Shown here one piece after another: positions 11,727 through 38,681 of a DNA stretch of 64,000 bases. Under the pieces are notes generated by a model. The model was given only the letters and a program-made list of their open reading frames with translations. It had not been told where the DNA came from and did not search any database. This DNA comes from Muraenolepis orangiensis (taxonomy: Eukaryota > Chordata > Actinopteri > Gadiformes > Muraenolepididae): positions 10,092,965 through 10,156,964 of the forward strand of contig CM050999.1 in NCBI GenBank assembly GCA_027704905.1, read 5' to 3'. Every line of letters starts with the position of its first letter. Positions within the stretch are counted from its first letter, which is position 1. The position numbers and the translations under genes were made by a program.

Positions 11727-12128
11727 TCACCCATACACAAAGTCTGTGCGGTGGGGAGGAACGACAGGCCGACCACCACGACTCCGGAGAACGGGAGCCA
11801 GGGAGGCGATCTCTACAGGGGCGGCCGCTGGGAGAGGTGGGACCGGAACCGCAGGCCCCAATTCAGTGACAGGGGTCAAGGCCGGGGGGTGACCCCGTCG
11901 CGGAGGCCGTGCCAGCACCACCGGCTGGTCCAAGTCCAGGTGAGCAGCCTTCACCCGGTCCACCGAGACGTGCTCGGCTTTGCCACCCAGGTCGACCACC
12001 AAGTGCTTGCCCCCGTGTTCCAAAACCCGGAAAGGCCCGTCGTAAGGAGGCTGCAGGGGGCCTCTGTGAGCGTCGTGCCGGATGAACACGTGCTCCGCTG
12101 AGCGAAGCCCCACGGAAACCCGGGACAC
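11727..12128 (-). pseudogene. Gypsy integrase C-terminal region
   Basis: This minus frame contains PYDGPFRVLEHGGKHLVVDL, resembling the GPY/F module, followed by KAEHVSVDRVKAAHLD. In gypsy integrases this region is linked to DNA and chromatin contact. It is in a different frame from the integrase core upstream, so a frameshift near 12130 separates them. Confidence 0.75.
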
Positions 12129-12129
12129 C

Positions 12130-13066
12130 TGAGTGCCGTGCTGAGCAGTGGGGATCGGAGCAAAAACCTTGCGGTGTCCTGCAGGAAAACTCGCTGGGTC
12201 GTCGCCGACCAGGGGGCCGATGCGTTGGGGAGGAAATCCCCTGGAACCCTCAGCGGCTGACCGTAGACCATCTCAGCCGTGGAGCACCGCAGATCCTCCT
12301 TAGGCGCGGTCCTCAGGCCCAGCATAACCCAAGGCAGCTTGTCGACCCAATTACCGTCCGTCAGCCCGGCCCTGAGGGCCGCCTTCATGGAGCGATGGAA
12401 ACGCTCGCAGAGACCGTTGGCCTGAGGGTGATAAGCAGTTGTCCGGTGGAGCTTAACCCCCAAACCCCCGGCCACGGCGTTCCAGAGCTCGGATGTGAAC
12501 TGGGAACCGCGGTCCGAGGAAATGTCCGAAGGGGTGCCAAAACGACACACCCATGTCCAGTCTATCTCCTGGATGGGGGCCTTACCTTTCAATGCCTCAT
12601 ACAGTGGCCGCATAATGTGGGCGGCGCGGGCGATGAAACGGTGGTAGAAGGTCACCATCCCTAGGAACCCACGGAGTGACCGGGCCGTGTGCGGGCGAGG
12701 AAACGCCGCGACAGCCTCAACCTTTGCCGGCAGGGGTGATGCTCCGCCTTTGGTGACACGGTGCCCAAGGAAGTCAATGCCAAACACCCCGAACAGACAC
12801 TTTGCAGGGTTGATTATCAACCCGTGTTGGCTGAGCCTCGTGAAAAGGGCCCGGAGGTGAGACAGGTGTTCCTCCTCAGAAGTGCTGGCGACGAGTATGT
12901 CGTCAAGGTAGACGAACACAAACGGTAAGTCCCGCAGCACCGAATCCATCAGGCGCTGGAATGTTTGCGCGGCGTTCTTGAGCATCCGCAGGAACTCAAA
13001 CAACCCAAATGGCGTTCCCGCGTTTGGGAATGTCCAGGGGATGCATGGGCACCTGGTGGTATCCAC
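12130..13066 (-). pseudogene. Gypsy RT (second half) fused by deletion to integrase core
   Basis: Reading down the minus strand: TPFGLFEFLRMLKNAAQTF, the active site VFVYLDDILVAS, the thumb region FLGHRVTKGGASPLPAKVEA, then IDWTWV. The frame then passes directly into FGTPSDISSDRGSQFTSELW of the integrase core, with HPQANGLCERFHRSMK. The jump near 12540-12560 removes RNase H and the integrase zinc-binding region. RT catalytic aspartates are visible, but the polyprotein is broken. Confidence 0.85.
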
Positions 13067-13919
13067 GCACTAGGTCCACCTTAGAAAACACCAGCCTACC
13101 CGCCAGGTGCACCGAAAAGTCCTGAATGTGCGGCACCGGGTAGCGGTCGGGTGTCGTAGCGTCGTTGAGGCGGCGGTAGTCCCCACACGGGCGCCAACCG
13201 CCATTAGGCTTGGGGACGATGTGCAGAGGAGATGCCCAAGGACTGTCAGACCGGCGGATGATACCCAGGCGTTCCATGGTTGAGAACTCTGCCTTCGCTA
13301 CTGCGAGTTTAGAAGGGTTCAACCGCCGGGCCCTGGCGTAGACCGGGGGTCCCTCAGTGGTGACGTGGTGCTCCACCCCATGCTTGGTGGTGGGTGCAGA
13401 GAAAGTGGGCTCCGTCAGGTCCGGGAACTCGGCCAACAACCTGAGGTACTTGTCCGCACCCGACAGCGAACCTGACAGCCCGTTGTACGCCGCTTTGCCA
13501 AGCGTACACACAAGGGAGGAAAACGTCAAGGCATCAACCAAGCGTTTGTTTCCCACGTCCACCAGGAGCCCGTGAGCACATAAAAAATCTGCCCCGAGGA
13601 GGGGAAAAGAAATGTCTGCTATGACGAAATCCCAGTTGAACCGCTGCCCCCCAACACATAAACACATCGGCCTCACGCCATAAGTGCGGATGGGGCTGCC
13701 ATTAGCTGTCGTCAACTGCGGTCCGTGCCCCCCTCGAGCAACGTTCTCCCTCGACGCAGGAAACACGCTCCACTGAGCGCCCGTGTCACAGAGAAACCGG
13801 CTTCCCGAGAAACTGTCGCTAACGAAGAGCAGCCCGCTCGTGCCGCCAACGCTCAGGGCCACTACCGAGCGCCGGCCCTCTCGTTTCCCGGAGGCTTGTA
13901 GCTGCAGGGAGCAATGCAC
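12996..13919 (-). pseudogene. Gypsy protease and RT (first half)
   Basis: The protease is shown by FLCDTGAQWSVFPAS (aspartic DTG) and FPLLGADFLCAHGLLVDV. The RT start follows with RLGIIRRSDSPWASPLHIVP, GGWRPCGDYRRLNDATTPDR and FSKVDLVRGYHQVPMHPLDI. The frame is lost near 13020-13030, where the continuing RT sits in another frame. Confidence 0.85.
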
Positions 13920-14438
13920 TTCTTCGCCTTGGCCCCGAACCGCGAGGGAGCACTGAGCGTTACAGCTAGCACATCTGCACCGGGCTGCTGGGTCGCCAGG
14001 AAAAAACGATCAGCCTCCTCAGCCAGGGCGCGGGGTTCAGTAATGGTCGTGTTGGCCAGCGCCGTCTGAACCCGGGGCGGCAAGTGGTGCAGGAACGTCT
14101 ACACGAACAAAATCCGGGGATCCTCCCCCCCCAGCAGATTCAGCATCTTCTCCATGAGCTGGGACGGCTTGCTGTCCCCCAAACTCTGAATATCCAGAAT
14201 CTGGCGTGCCCTCTCCTTAGCAGATAGCTAAATGTCTTAAGGAGAAGGGCTTTAATCGCCTCATATTTGCCGTGGCGTGGGGGATCCGCGACAAAACCGC
14301 TGCCACCACGTGAAAATACTTCAGGTCCTCGTCACGGACCTGGCGGCCGGCAAAGTGTGCCTCCACGTGTGCGAACCACGCTGTCGCGACATGTTCCCAA
14401 AACTCTGGCAGTTTAATATAAACATCGCGATCAGCCAT
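13862..14438 (-). pseudogene. Gypsy gag remnant
   Basis: The likely gag start is the ATG at 14438-14436, reading MADRDVYIKLPEFWEHVATA, shortly downstream of the 5' LTR. A stop near 14217 and shifts separate it from a second piece (14083-13862) containing EPRALAEEADRFFLATQ, which leads into the protease. The role would be the particle structural protein. No intact zinc knuckle is seen. Confidence 0.65.
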
Positions 14439-14485
14439 GTTCACTATGTCTTCGGAATCTATCTCGAAAACGTTGGGGTCACCAG

Positions 14486-14592
14486 TGTAGAGCCGATAAA
14501 TGGGAGTCGGAGGCGGCGTGTTTAGTATGGAACTCCACACTTTATTTTCCATTAAGTTTCACAACAGGGGAAACACATCTGCCACTTGCTAT
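14486..14592 (-). repeat. Truncated 5' LTR of the gypsy element and adjacent primer site
   Basis: This is a direct repeat of 11486-11592 with a few mismatches. On the minus strand the LTR ends CTCTACA at 14486 and is followed at once by CTGGTGACCCCAACG (14485-14471). Its TGG would pair with a tRNA CCA end, so this is the likely primer-binding site; I could not assign the tRNA. Beyond 14592 the LTR match stops. Confidence 0.7.
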
Positions 14593-14603
14593 ACATGGTA
14601 TTG

Positions 14604-14665
14604 TTTTTGGGAATGGGGAGTAAGCATTCCATTGTTACAAATGGCAAATACATATCTTGTATCTT
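14604..14665 (+). repeat. Retroelement 3'-tail fragment
   Basis: GGGAATGGGGAGTAAGCATT followed by CCATTGTTACAAATGG matches the units at 62870-63270 in this window. It abuts the truncated gypsy LTR, so it may mark a recombination or insertion point. Confidence 0.6.
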
Positions 14666-15285
14666 GAGTGTGGTCTGAGTCAAAGTAATTAACTGTTTAG
14701 TTAATGTGTATGCTTTATAACTTTATTATTTATTCTGTTATTGAGGTGGATGGATCAGTAGATTTTGTATTCAGGGTCTGTCTTGTTTTATATATGTGTT
14801 AATTAAGTGTTGTGGCTAGCCCTGTATTTTTGAATGGTGCTGGCCAACCACCTATATGTTCACCTGTCATGTCAGGTGACGTTAGTCTTAGTCGAGTCTG
14901 GTCGTAGGTAAGTCCTGACACATGAAACTGCTGAAATGAGTCTTCTCCTGAAATAAGTCCTCTGCTGAAAAGAGTCCTCTGCTGATAGAGAGGCACAGTA
15001 GTGGGATATTGGCGCATTTTGCCAGATTGGCTGTTTCTTTGATTGTGTATTTTTGCCTACCTTTTTATTCTTTTCTTTTTCTATATTTTTATTATTGCTT
15101 ATATCTCCTTCATTTCATTGTGTTGGACATATGGTTGACTTGGGTTCTCCCAAGTTAAATAAAACACATTTTCTTTGGAAATCGTAGTGACTTTGAGATT
15201 GTTGGCCGCACCCACTGAAGGGCGGTAACCCACAGGCGATGGCAGTGGTGGCCAGCAGAGGGGAGTAGTGAGTATATATGTTTAT
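14666..15285. other. Intergenic, no gene seen
   Basis: A degenerate set of TGAAATGAGTCTTCTCC, TGAAATAAGTCCTCTGC and TGAAAAGAGTCCTCTGC units at about 14933-14985 forms a small three-copy tandem repeat. Nothing else can be supported. Confidence 0.5.
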
Positions 15286-15289
15286 TTAT

Positions 15290-15560
15290 TTTATTAATCT
15301 TTTCTAAATCGAAATCTGGAGGATAGAATCCTCTTTATTGTTCACATACATGTACACACACAGTGAAATTAGTTTCTCTGCATTTAACCCATCCTAGTAT
15401 TAGGAGCAGTAGGCAGCTATTGTATATACAGCGCCCGGGGAGCAGTGTAGGGGTCTGGTGCCTTGCTCAAGTTCACCGGCATCGGCAGTGCCCAGGTGTT
15501 TCGGGGACTTGAACCAGCGACCTTCCAAGCCACGTCCCAACAGACTCAGCTATCCCGTTG
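15290..15560. repeat. Dispersed teleost repeat-like segment
   Basis: The series CTCTTTATTGTTCACATACA, AGTGAAATTAGTTTCTCTGC, TTTAACCCATCCTAGTATTA and GGTGCCTTGCTCAAG is a phrase order that I recognise from dispersed fish repeats. A shorter relative (CTTGCTCAAGGACACTTTAC, TGAGGATTGAACCTGCAAC) occurs at about 17440-17510. The family is not named with confidence. Confidence 0.5.
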
Positions 15561-15653
15561 CCTTTTTGGAGTATTTCCCCTGCTTCAATTGTCCTTGTTT
15601 GCCTGGGAAAGAGCATGGGGCAATAATATGTATTTTGCCACTGATCTGATGGA

Positions 15654-15740
15654 TTTTCCACACTGTTGATTCTTCTCTTAAAGAGAAGAATCAACAGTGT
15701 GGAAAACATAAAACCTATAAGAGAATCTCTTATAGGTTTT
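15654..15740. repeat. Two adjacent perfect inverted repeats with 1-nt spacers
   Basis: Arm 15654-15679 is perfectly complementary to 15681-15706 (26 bp, spacer one A). Arm 15710-15724 is perfectly complementary to 15726-15740 (15 bp, spacer one A). Only 3 bases separate the two hairpins. Neither contains a gene. Such tight palindromes are rare and suggest template-switch events during replication. Confidence 0.9.
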
Positions 15741-16200
15741 ACGGGCATGATAGCTTGTCTGCAATGTTTAACATATTATCAACAAAACCCGTTGTGTAAT
15801 ACCACATTGAAATAAAATGTTATGCTTCAGAGACCTAACTGAACTTCAGTGCCTTATGATGGGGCATGTTGAACCACTGGCTCAATTTACCCTACAGCAT
15901 TTGGCTCACTTTGCCCCATAGCCACCATTTTGGAAAAATGCTCAGTTTAGCTAAATGATAATCTTTAGCTAAATGATTCACATGGTTTATATATGTTGGT
16001 AAATTACCAATATGTACAAATACACATTTTTAGACCTGGATTAATGTGCTTGACAGTTATTGTTCCTGACATGCAGAAAATTTGCTTTTTAATAAACATT
16101 TTTTTGGTGCTCCTCTCCAACATAGCCAAATGACATGACAACAAATGTGTACGCAGATATACAAAAATGCAATGTGAAATAAATACAAAACGTTTAATGG
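15741..16200. other. Intergenic, no gene seen
   Basis: It contains GGGGCATGTTGAACCACTGG and GGCTCACTTTGCCCC near 15860-15920, an inverted pair of the kind also hinted at near 8270 (GGGGTAAGATGAGCC). This may be the end of a MITE that I cannot delimit. Confidence 0.4.
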
Positions 16201-16210
16201 TGTGTGTTTT

Positions 16211-16320
16211 TTATATATATATATATTTTTTATTATTATTTATATATATTTTTTTATATATATATATATTTATATATATATTTATTTATATATATATATA
16301 TTTATTTATTTATTTAAATA
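16211..16320. repeat. TA-rich low-complexity tract
   Basis: Alternating TATA and TTTA units. The open frame across it encodes only Y, I, F and L, and is not a gene. Confidence 0.9.
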
Positions 16321-17957
16321 TGTTTACGCTTGAGAGGAGAACTTGTTTACTGTAAAACAGGAGTACATTTGAAACGTCTAAAACATCGCCAGCAGCTCGG
16401 CTGAGACGTTGTTCTCTGGGCGTCTCAGATCAGCAGCTGTGACTCGTGAGGCTCGTCTCCGCTGACAGCCAGAAGACGGCAGCCTCAACCGGCTCCCTGC
16501 TAATTCACACACTCATCACATTACAACAACACGCACACTCATCACATTACAACAACATGCACACACTGATTTCAACACACTGATTTACACACACACACAC
16601 ACACACACTTTTACAAAATAAAATGACAATCTGTAATCTGTAACTCTGTAAAAACAACAATTACTTTGATTTGTGTACACAGTTTGGGTCTAATAACGGA
16701 CAAATCAAAACGATAGATTAAACAATAAAATCAACACTGAACCACTTCATTATCACGGTATGCATTCTTGAAGATACAGAATGATGCTATGCTAGCATGC
16801 TATGGACATGCTACACATACTTGAATAAAACAGTCAAAGAATATCAGCTTCATATGATATACACAAACAATCGTGCAGTTTTGAATAAAGAAACAGTAAA
16901 TGACAGCAGGATAAACACAAAAACGTCGGTTGTCAGCGCCATCGTTTCCTGAGTATTTGGCGAATTTGGTTGTTAGTTGGCACAGTCGTGTCCCTTATTT
17001 GGTGATATAAGAGTGATATAACAGGTGATTGATTGATTGGCTTCATTGGTTTTGGGTATCTTCAGACGTCCTGAACTGGATCAAAGGTTACCTGACTTAC
17101 TTAACAAACTACAGATACGTCCAGTAGTCTTCGTATTCTACAGTCTACAGACTTTAAGATAATAACATTGAATGCACTGAAACTGTAAACTTAAAGGGCC
17201 CATCACACTCATTCTGCGATTGTGGATAATAAGACAAACTAAAGTAGAACATTGTGACCGAGCTACATCATTTATAGCCTATCGCGCCTTTCTCGTCACT
17301 ACGACCCCTCTTGGTTGGAAATGTTATAAGATATTAAAGATAATGCAGTTAATGTAAGATATGAATGGTAATGTATAACTGCCACCCCCTTTGTCAACCA
17401 TGCAAGGCAACAACCAGCCAGGGTCTGTGTCCATGTCTGCATGGCTGCTTGCTCAAGGACACTTTACTACTTAACAATGGGGTGATGAGGATTGAACCTG
17501 CAACTAGTCTAGTTGGCAGAAGACCTGCTTTCCTAAAGGGAAAAAACTTTGACGGCACATGAGCCAATGTTTTTAGGTTCAACATGCTTTGCAACCCTAA
17601 ATCCAGACATTTTTGTTTACATGCGTCCACACACACATCGTTCTAACCCAATCAGCATCTGCCAACACACACAGACGTCCCAGTGAGCGTTTATCTCACC
17701 ACACAAAGTCATTAGCAGGCGTTTTTGTTGTTGCTATGCCTAATCACTGGGCAGTCTGTTCGTATACACTGGACCCTTTTTTAATGGGACCGTTCAAGCC
17801 TTTTAGATTAGCCATCGAATTTTTTTTGCCGATAAGTCATCGCTCACCTTGCGAGCTCGTCTTCATGAGGTTAGGAATCACTGGTCTCTCTGTGACTCCT
17901 CCCCCCCCCCTCCTCCTCCTCCTCCTCCTCCCCCCCCCTTTGCTTATTCACTCACAA
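16321..17957. other. 3' flank of trpc4, no further gene seen
   Basis: This presumably includes the trpc4 3' UTR on the minus strand, but I cannot place a polyadenylation site with confidence. There are short direct repeats (ACTCATCACATTACAACAAC, twice at about 16510-16555) and a repeat relative near 17440-17510. No coding exon is recognised. Confidence 0.5.
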
Positions 17958-33047
<15,090 letters not shown>

Positions 33048-33639
33048 GGCTGCTCACCTCACTCTCTCACAGCTGGGGGGGAAACAAGGGACGTGTTGTT
33101 GGTTGCTTATGATAATATATATAGTAGGCCTACATTCGAGATGATATGGAGAAAAAAGTGATTTCTTTATTTTTTTTTGTTGTTGCTAAAATTGACATTT
33201 TAAATGAAAGCATAACAAAAAAGCCCATCCCAAATCGAATCTACACAAACTGACATGAAGCACTGACATCAAAAGAGAAAATAATAGGAATTATCACAAT
33301 GTGATCCTATATGATGGACGATCGTGTTACTAAACGATCTAATCATAGCGTGAGCACTTACACACAAAAAAAAACATACGCATACAAAAATATCAACAAA
33401 GCAAAGAGAGTGTGTGTTTAATTGTAGAAAGTTTACCTTATTTTTTAGTTGGTGACTTGTTGCTCAGAAAGACATCGTCCGGCGATGCTCAACAAGTGCG
33501 GACCGACCCCCCCCTGAGGGAAGTCATCCAAATGGCGGCGTGGTTGTATTTGTCGTTATTTTCATTAAGTCATTTGTATTTTTTCCGTGTTAAAAAAAAG
33601 TCTAAGTACCCTGAATCCTGTGTTTAACTGCTGGGAGAA

Positions 33640-33900
33640 ACGTGTCTGTCCTAGACACGCGCAGCCCGCCTGTCCTGTAATTGAGATGACGAGATTGGCG
33701 GGGTGTGGGGTGATGGCGCTGCGCTGCGCACGGCGTGCGTAAAGGCGCGCAACCGACGGCACGGCCATGCGCGCTGCATGTGAGCGCATTCATTCATGGT
33801 TCTCCTTTACTGCGCATCATCATCATATGGCCCTCACGACGCCGAGCTGGCCGACAGGGAGAGAGAGCTCTCTATCTCTTTCCCCTCGAGGACTCGACCT
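33640..33900 (-). promoter_or_regulatory. CpG-rich candidate promoter / 5' exon of trpc4
   Basis: A local CpG-rich patch (GGCGCTGCGCTGCGCACGGC near 33714, GCGCGCAACCGACGGCACGG near 33744) about 0.6-0.85 kb upstream of the first coding exon, in an otherwise AT-rich area. Position and base composition suggest a promoter or the non-coding first exon. No transcript evidence is available here. Confidence 0.35.
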
Positions 33901-33904
33901 GTTA

Positions 33905-34098
33905 TTTGTACAGGAGGAGATGATGGAGAAGTGGTCACAGTTGGCCAGGACACAAAAATAAGAGTTGTTTTATCCATTGAGATAATAATGATAATAATCT
34001 CCGGCGTGATAATAATGTGAATAATCACCCGACAACGTGAAACTTAAAGAATCCTGTGAATGTAATATAATATTATACTTTATACAGTGTATAGATGA

Positions 34099-34132
<34 letters not shown>

Positions 34133-34895
34133 AAATGTATATGTATATCTGAATCTGAATCTGAATCAGAAAGTGGTTTATTGCCATATACAGTTGTAGA
34201 AACACGCATAGGAATTAGACACAGGTCCGGAGCAACACAGTAACGTGCAAAACAAACAGTACAGACAAGGCAAAACAATAAGTCCTGTGCAAATTTAGCA
34301 TTTAAAAATATAAGTCTAAATCTATCTATAAATATATAAGAATATAAATATAAATGGTCTGTATATAAATTGGTCTGTATGAGTGTATGTGTGTGAGGGC
34401 TGGGTCTAGCGGGGGATATATATATATATTTTTTTTCATATATACACTGTATATAGTATAATATAATATTACATTCACATATTACATTCCCATATATATG
34501 TAGATTTATATTATAGTCAGAGAATGTCAACCACACGGTCTATGCCAGCAGTACGATGCGTTTAATCCTTGAGGATGTGATGTGATGATCAATACAAATT
34601 AAGCGATGGGGAAATAACTTTCACCACACCGGTAACTATAGGCCTGACTTGATAGGAAACAGAACCTTGTTAGAACCTTGTTTAAATGCTATTTAAAAAA
34701 AATTATAATAATAAAATGGGGTTAAGGACATGTCAAGGCAGGGTGGTTCTAAAACATGAAGGACATTCAGTAGACTTGCCTGGAGGACATGCTGTCTTCA
34801 GGACACACATACAGAACTCTGACGTTAAGACAAAGAACTCTTTAAAGACAGAAGTTGTTCTGCCATAGCGGTCACACTAAAATACTTGCATTTAT
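33905..34895. other. Intergenic with dispersed repeat
   Basis: At about 34147-34290 the sequence (TCTGAATCTGAATCTGAATC, GTGGTTTATTGCCATATACA, GTAACGTGCAAAACAAACAG) looks like the end of a dispersed fish retroelement. TA-rich tracts are at 34100-34140 and 34420-34460. No gene. Confidence 0.5.
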
Positions 34896-34896
34896 C

Positions 34897-35790
<894 letters not shown>

Positions 35791-36224
35791 ATGAATGAAT
35801 GAAATGTAGCTTGACAGACAGAAGATGCATGTTCTCCTGTTATGCACAAACACAAATATATAAAATACACACAAATACATACTTGTTAATTATTAAAAAT
35901 ATATACAAACAACATAATGACATTTGTTGTTGTAATTCACTTTTGTTTGGCAAAATATGTTCCCGTAAAAGGCCGGTTCCGTAACTAAAGGAGGAGGCAG
36001 TGGTAATGGGTGCTGGAGGTAGGCTCACCCTGGACCTGCGGTGTAGGGTGTAGGGTTAGTAATGGTCTGTAATGACCCGGTGTCCTTCTGGAACTCTGAT
36101 ACCAGAGACATTTGTCTGCTTTATGTTCTCCTTTTACCTCTCTGCCTCTTTTCCCTCTCTCTCTGTCTCTGTGTCTCTCTCTCTCTGTCCCTGTCCCTGT
36201 CTCTCTCTCTCTCTCTTCTGGTCT

Positions 36225-37660
36225 TAGTCTGGTTTAGTTCTGTTATATTCTAGTCCTGCAGGTCTTGTTTAGTTATATTTAGTCTTTTAGTCGTAGTCTG
36301 GTTTTGTTCCGTCTTTTAGTCTGTCTGGTTTAGTTCTATGTTATCTTCTGTTCTTATTCTGGTTTAGTTATATGTTGTCTTCTGGTCTTAGTCTGCTTTA
36401 TTTGTATTTTGTATTTTGGTCTTAGTCTGGTTTAGTTATATGTTGTCTTTTGGTCTTAGTCTGGTTTAGTTATATGTTGTCTTCTGGTCTTAGTCTGGTT
36501 TAGTTCTACTGTATGTTGTCTTCTGGTCTTAGTCTGGTTTAGTTATGTTGTCTTCTGGTCTTAGTCTGGTTTAGTTATATGTTGTCTTCTGGTCTTAGTC
36601 TGGTTTAGTTGTATGTTGTCTTCTGGTCTTAGTCTGCTTTATTTCTATTTTGTATTTTGGTCTTAGTCTGGTTTAGTTATGTTGTATTTTGGTCTTAGTC
36701 TGGTTTAGTTATATGTTGTCTTCTGGTCTTAGTCTGGTTTAGTTCTATGTTGTCTTCTGGTCTTAGTCTGGTTTAGTTCTATGTTGTCTTCTGGTCTTAG
36801 TCTGGTTTAGTTCTATGTTGTCTTCTGGTCTTAGTCTGGTTTAGTTCTATGTTGTCTTCTGGTCTTAGTCTGGTTTAGTTCTGTGTTGTCTTCTGGTCTT
36901 AGTTTGGTTTAGTTATATGTTGTATTTTGGTCTTAGTCTGGTTTAGTTATATGTTGTCTTTTGGTCTTAGTCTGGTCTAGTTATATGCTGTCTTCTGGTC
37001 TTAGTCTGGTTTAGTTATATGTTGTCGTCTGGTCTTAGTTTGGTTTAGTTATATGTTGTCTTTTGGTCTTAGTCTGGTCTAGTTATATGCTGTCTTCTGG
37101 TCTTAGTCTGGTTTAGTTATATGTTGTCGTCTGGTCTTAGTCTGGTTTAGTTATATGTTGTCTTCTGGTCTTAGTCTGGTTTAGTTATGTTGTCTTCTGG
37201 TCTTAGTCTGGTTTAGTTATATGTTGTCTTTTGGTCTTAGTCTGGTTTAGTTATATGTTGTCTTCTGGTCTTAGTCTGGTTTAGTTATGTTGTCTTCTGG
37301 TCTTAGTCTGGTTTAGTTATATGTTGTCTTTTGGTCTTAGTCTGGTTTAGTTATATGTTGTCTTTTGGTCTTAGTCTGATTTAGTTATGTTGTCTTTTGG
37401 TCTTAGTCTGGTTTAGTTATGTTGTCTTTTGGTCTTAGTCTGGTTTAGTTCTATGTTGTCTTCTGGTCTTAGTCTGGTTTAGTTATATTTTGTACTTTGG
37501 TCTTAGTCTGGTTTAGTTATATATTGTCTTTTGGTCTTAGTCTGGTTTAGTTATATATTGTCTTCTGGTCTTAGTCTGGTTTAGTTATATTTTGTACTTT
37601 GGTCTTAGTCTGGTTTAGTTATATATTGTCTTTTGGTCTTAGTCTGGTTTAGTTCTGTGT
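36225..37660. repeat. 34-bp minisatellite, about 1.4 kb
   Basis: About 43 units of TGGTCTTAGTCTGGTTTAGT plus TATATGTTGTCTTC, with 30-bp variants lacking TATA. It is preceded by a CT-rich stretch (36140-36220). No coding potential. Confidence 0.95.
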
Positions 37661-37915
37661 CTTTAATTATGTTATCTTTATGTTGTTCTATGTTGTCCTT
37701 ACACCCTTCAATCAACATCCCAACAGCACATGGTCCACTCATCCCTACGCTGCACTGCACCACTGATTATACATATTACGTGTTCTATTCTATATACTAT
37801 TGTCTTGGTTCTATCAAATATCATACTTATTGTATTTTATTCATGTGTGGACACCAACCTTTGTTGCAGCCACTGAGCCAGGTCGTAACAATAGGAAAAA
37901 AGTGAAATGCACGTT

Positions 37916-38344
37916 GTGTCAGGGCTTGGTGTCGGTGAGACCCAAAAGCAGAGCGGTAGAAACAGGGTAACAAAATGCATCCAAAAAAGTCCAAAAATCG
38001 GAGTATTGAGTCGTTATCCAGGCGATGGTCAAACTCGGTGAATCAAAAACAGAATACAGAATAACAGAGGAAATAAACAGAATACGTGATACTTTAACTA
38101 GAAACAGACGTGAGGCTTTCCGAGAATCAGTGTGATAATCCAGTGATGAATGACAGACAGTGACAGATGGTTTAAATACAGCTTGTATATGAGGTGTGAT
38201 TGACAACAGGTGAGTCTGGTATGACACGGCTGACAGGGAAAACACAGAGTGGCATTCGGAACGGAGTCAAGTGACATGGCGGATCCAGGAAGCAAGCGGA
38301 AATCCAGGACAAGGAGCGGGAAGAGCTGTGTTGGACCGTGACAC
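37916..38344. repeat. Inverted-repeat-bounded repeat, possible MITE or LTR fragment
   Basis: The left end GTGTCAGGG and the reverse complement of the right end (GTGTCACGG) match at 8 of 9 positions. CACGT occurs just outside the left end and overlaps the right end. The inside, with repeated CAGAATACAGAATAACAG-type text, is non-coding. The class is uncertain. Confidence 0.4.
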
Positions 38345-38681
38345 GTCGTGGTGCTTTCGGACTTAATAGTAGTTCTGGGGACTGGTTTTTTCGGCTGGAC
38401 GATTCAAACCGGCGTTGTAGTTCCTCTGCTGCCGGTTTTGGTGTTTTTCAAACATTAAAGCGCTGTTTTTGTCCCTTCTTTTATTTATCAGTATACACGG
38501 TAAAGACAGCTCAAATGTATTTTAAACGGCTGTCGTCGGTGGTGTATTGGCTCACGTTTGAACAATCACCTTACAACTATGTCACCATAGGTTCCTCTTT
38601 GACTGGTTCCTCTGCTGGGAGAGTACCTAGTGCTCTGAAGTAGGAGCTAAAAATGTCTGTCTAAAGGAACCTGTGGTTCCT

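Larger units (their letters stand above)
11486..14592 (-). mobile_element. Defective Ty3/gypsy LTR retrotransposon
   Basis: On the minus strand the order is a partial 5' LTR (14592-14486), a primer-site region, gag, protease, reverse transcriptase, then a deletion that joins RT directly to the integrase core, an integrase C-terminal GPY/F-like domain, a polypurine tract and a 3' LTR (about 11712-11486). RT-before-integrase order and domain motifs place it in Ty3/gypsy. RNase H and the integrase N-terminus are missing, and there are several frameshifts, so it is non-autonomous. The 5' LTR is cut off at 14592, which suggests truncation after insertion. Confidence 0.88.

Noticed and set aside
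15654..15740. microRNA precursor
   Set aside because: The one-nucleotide loops and perfect arms do not resemble pri-miRNA hairpins.
38338..38643. 101-codon plus frame
   Set aside because: No recognisable domain; it lies between two probable repeats.
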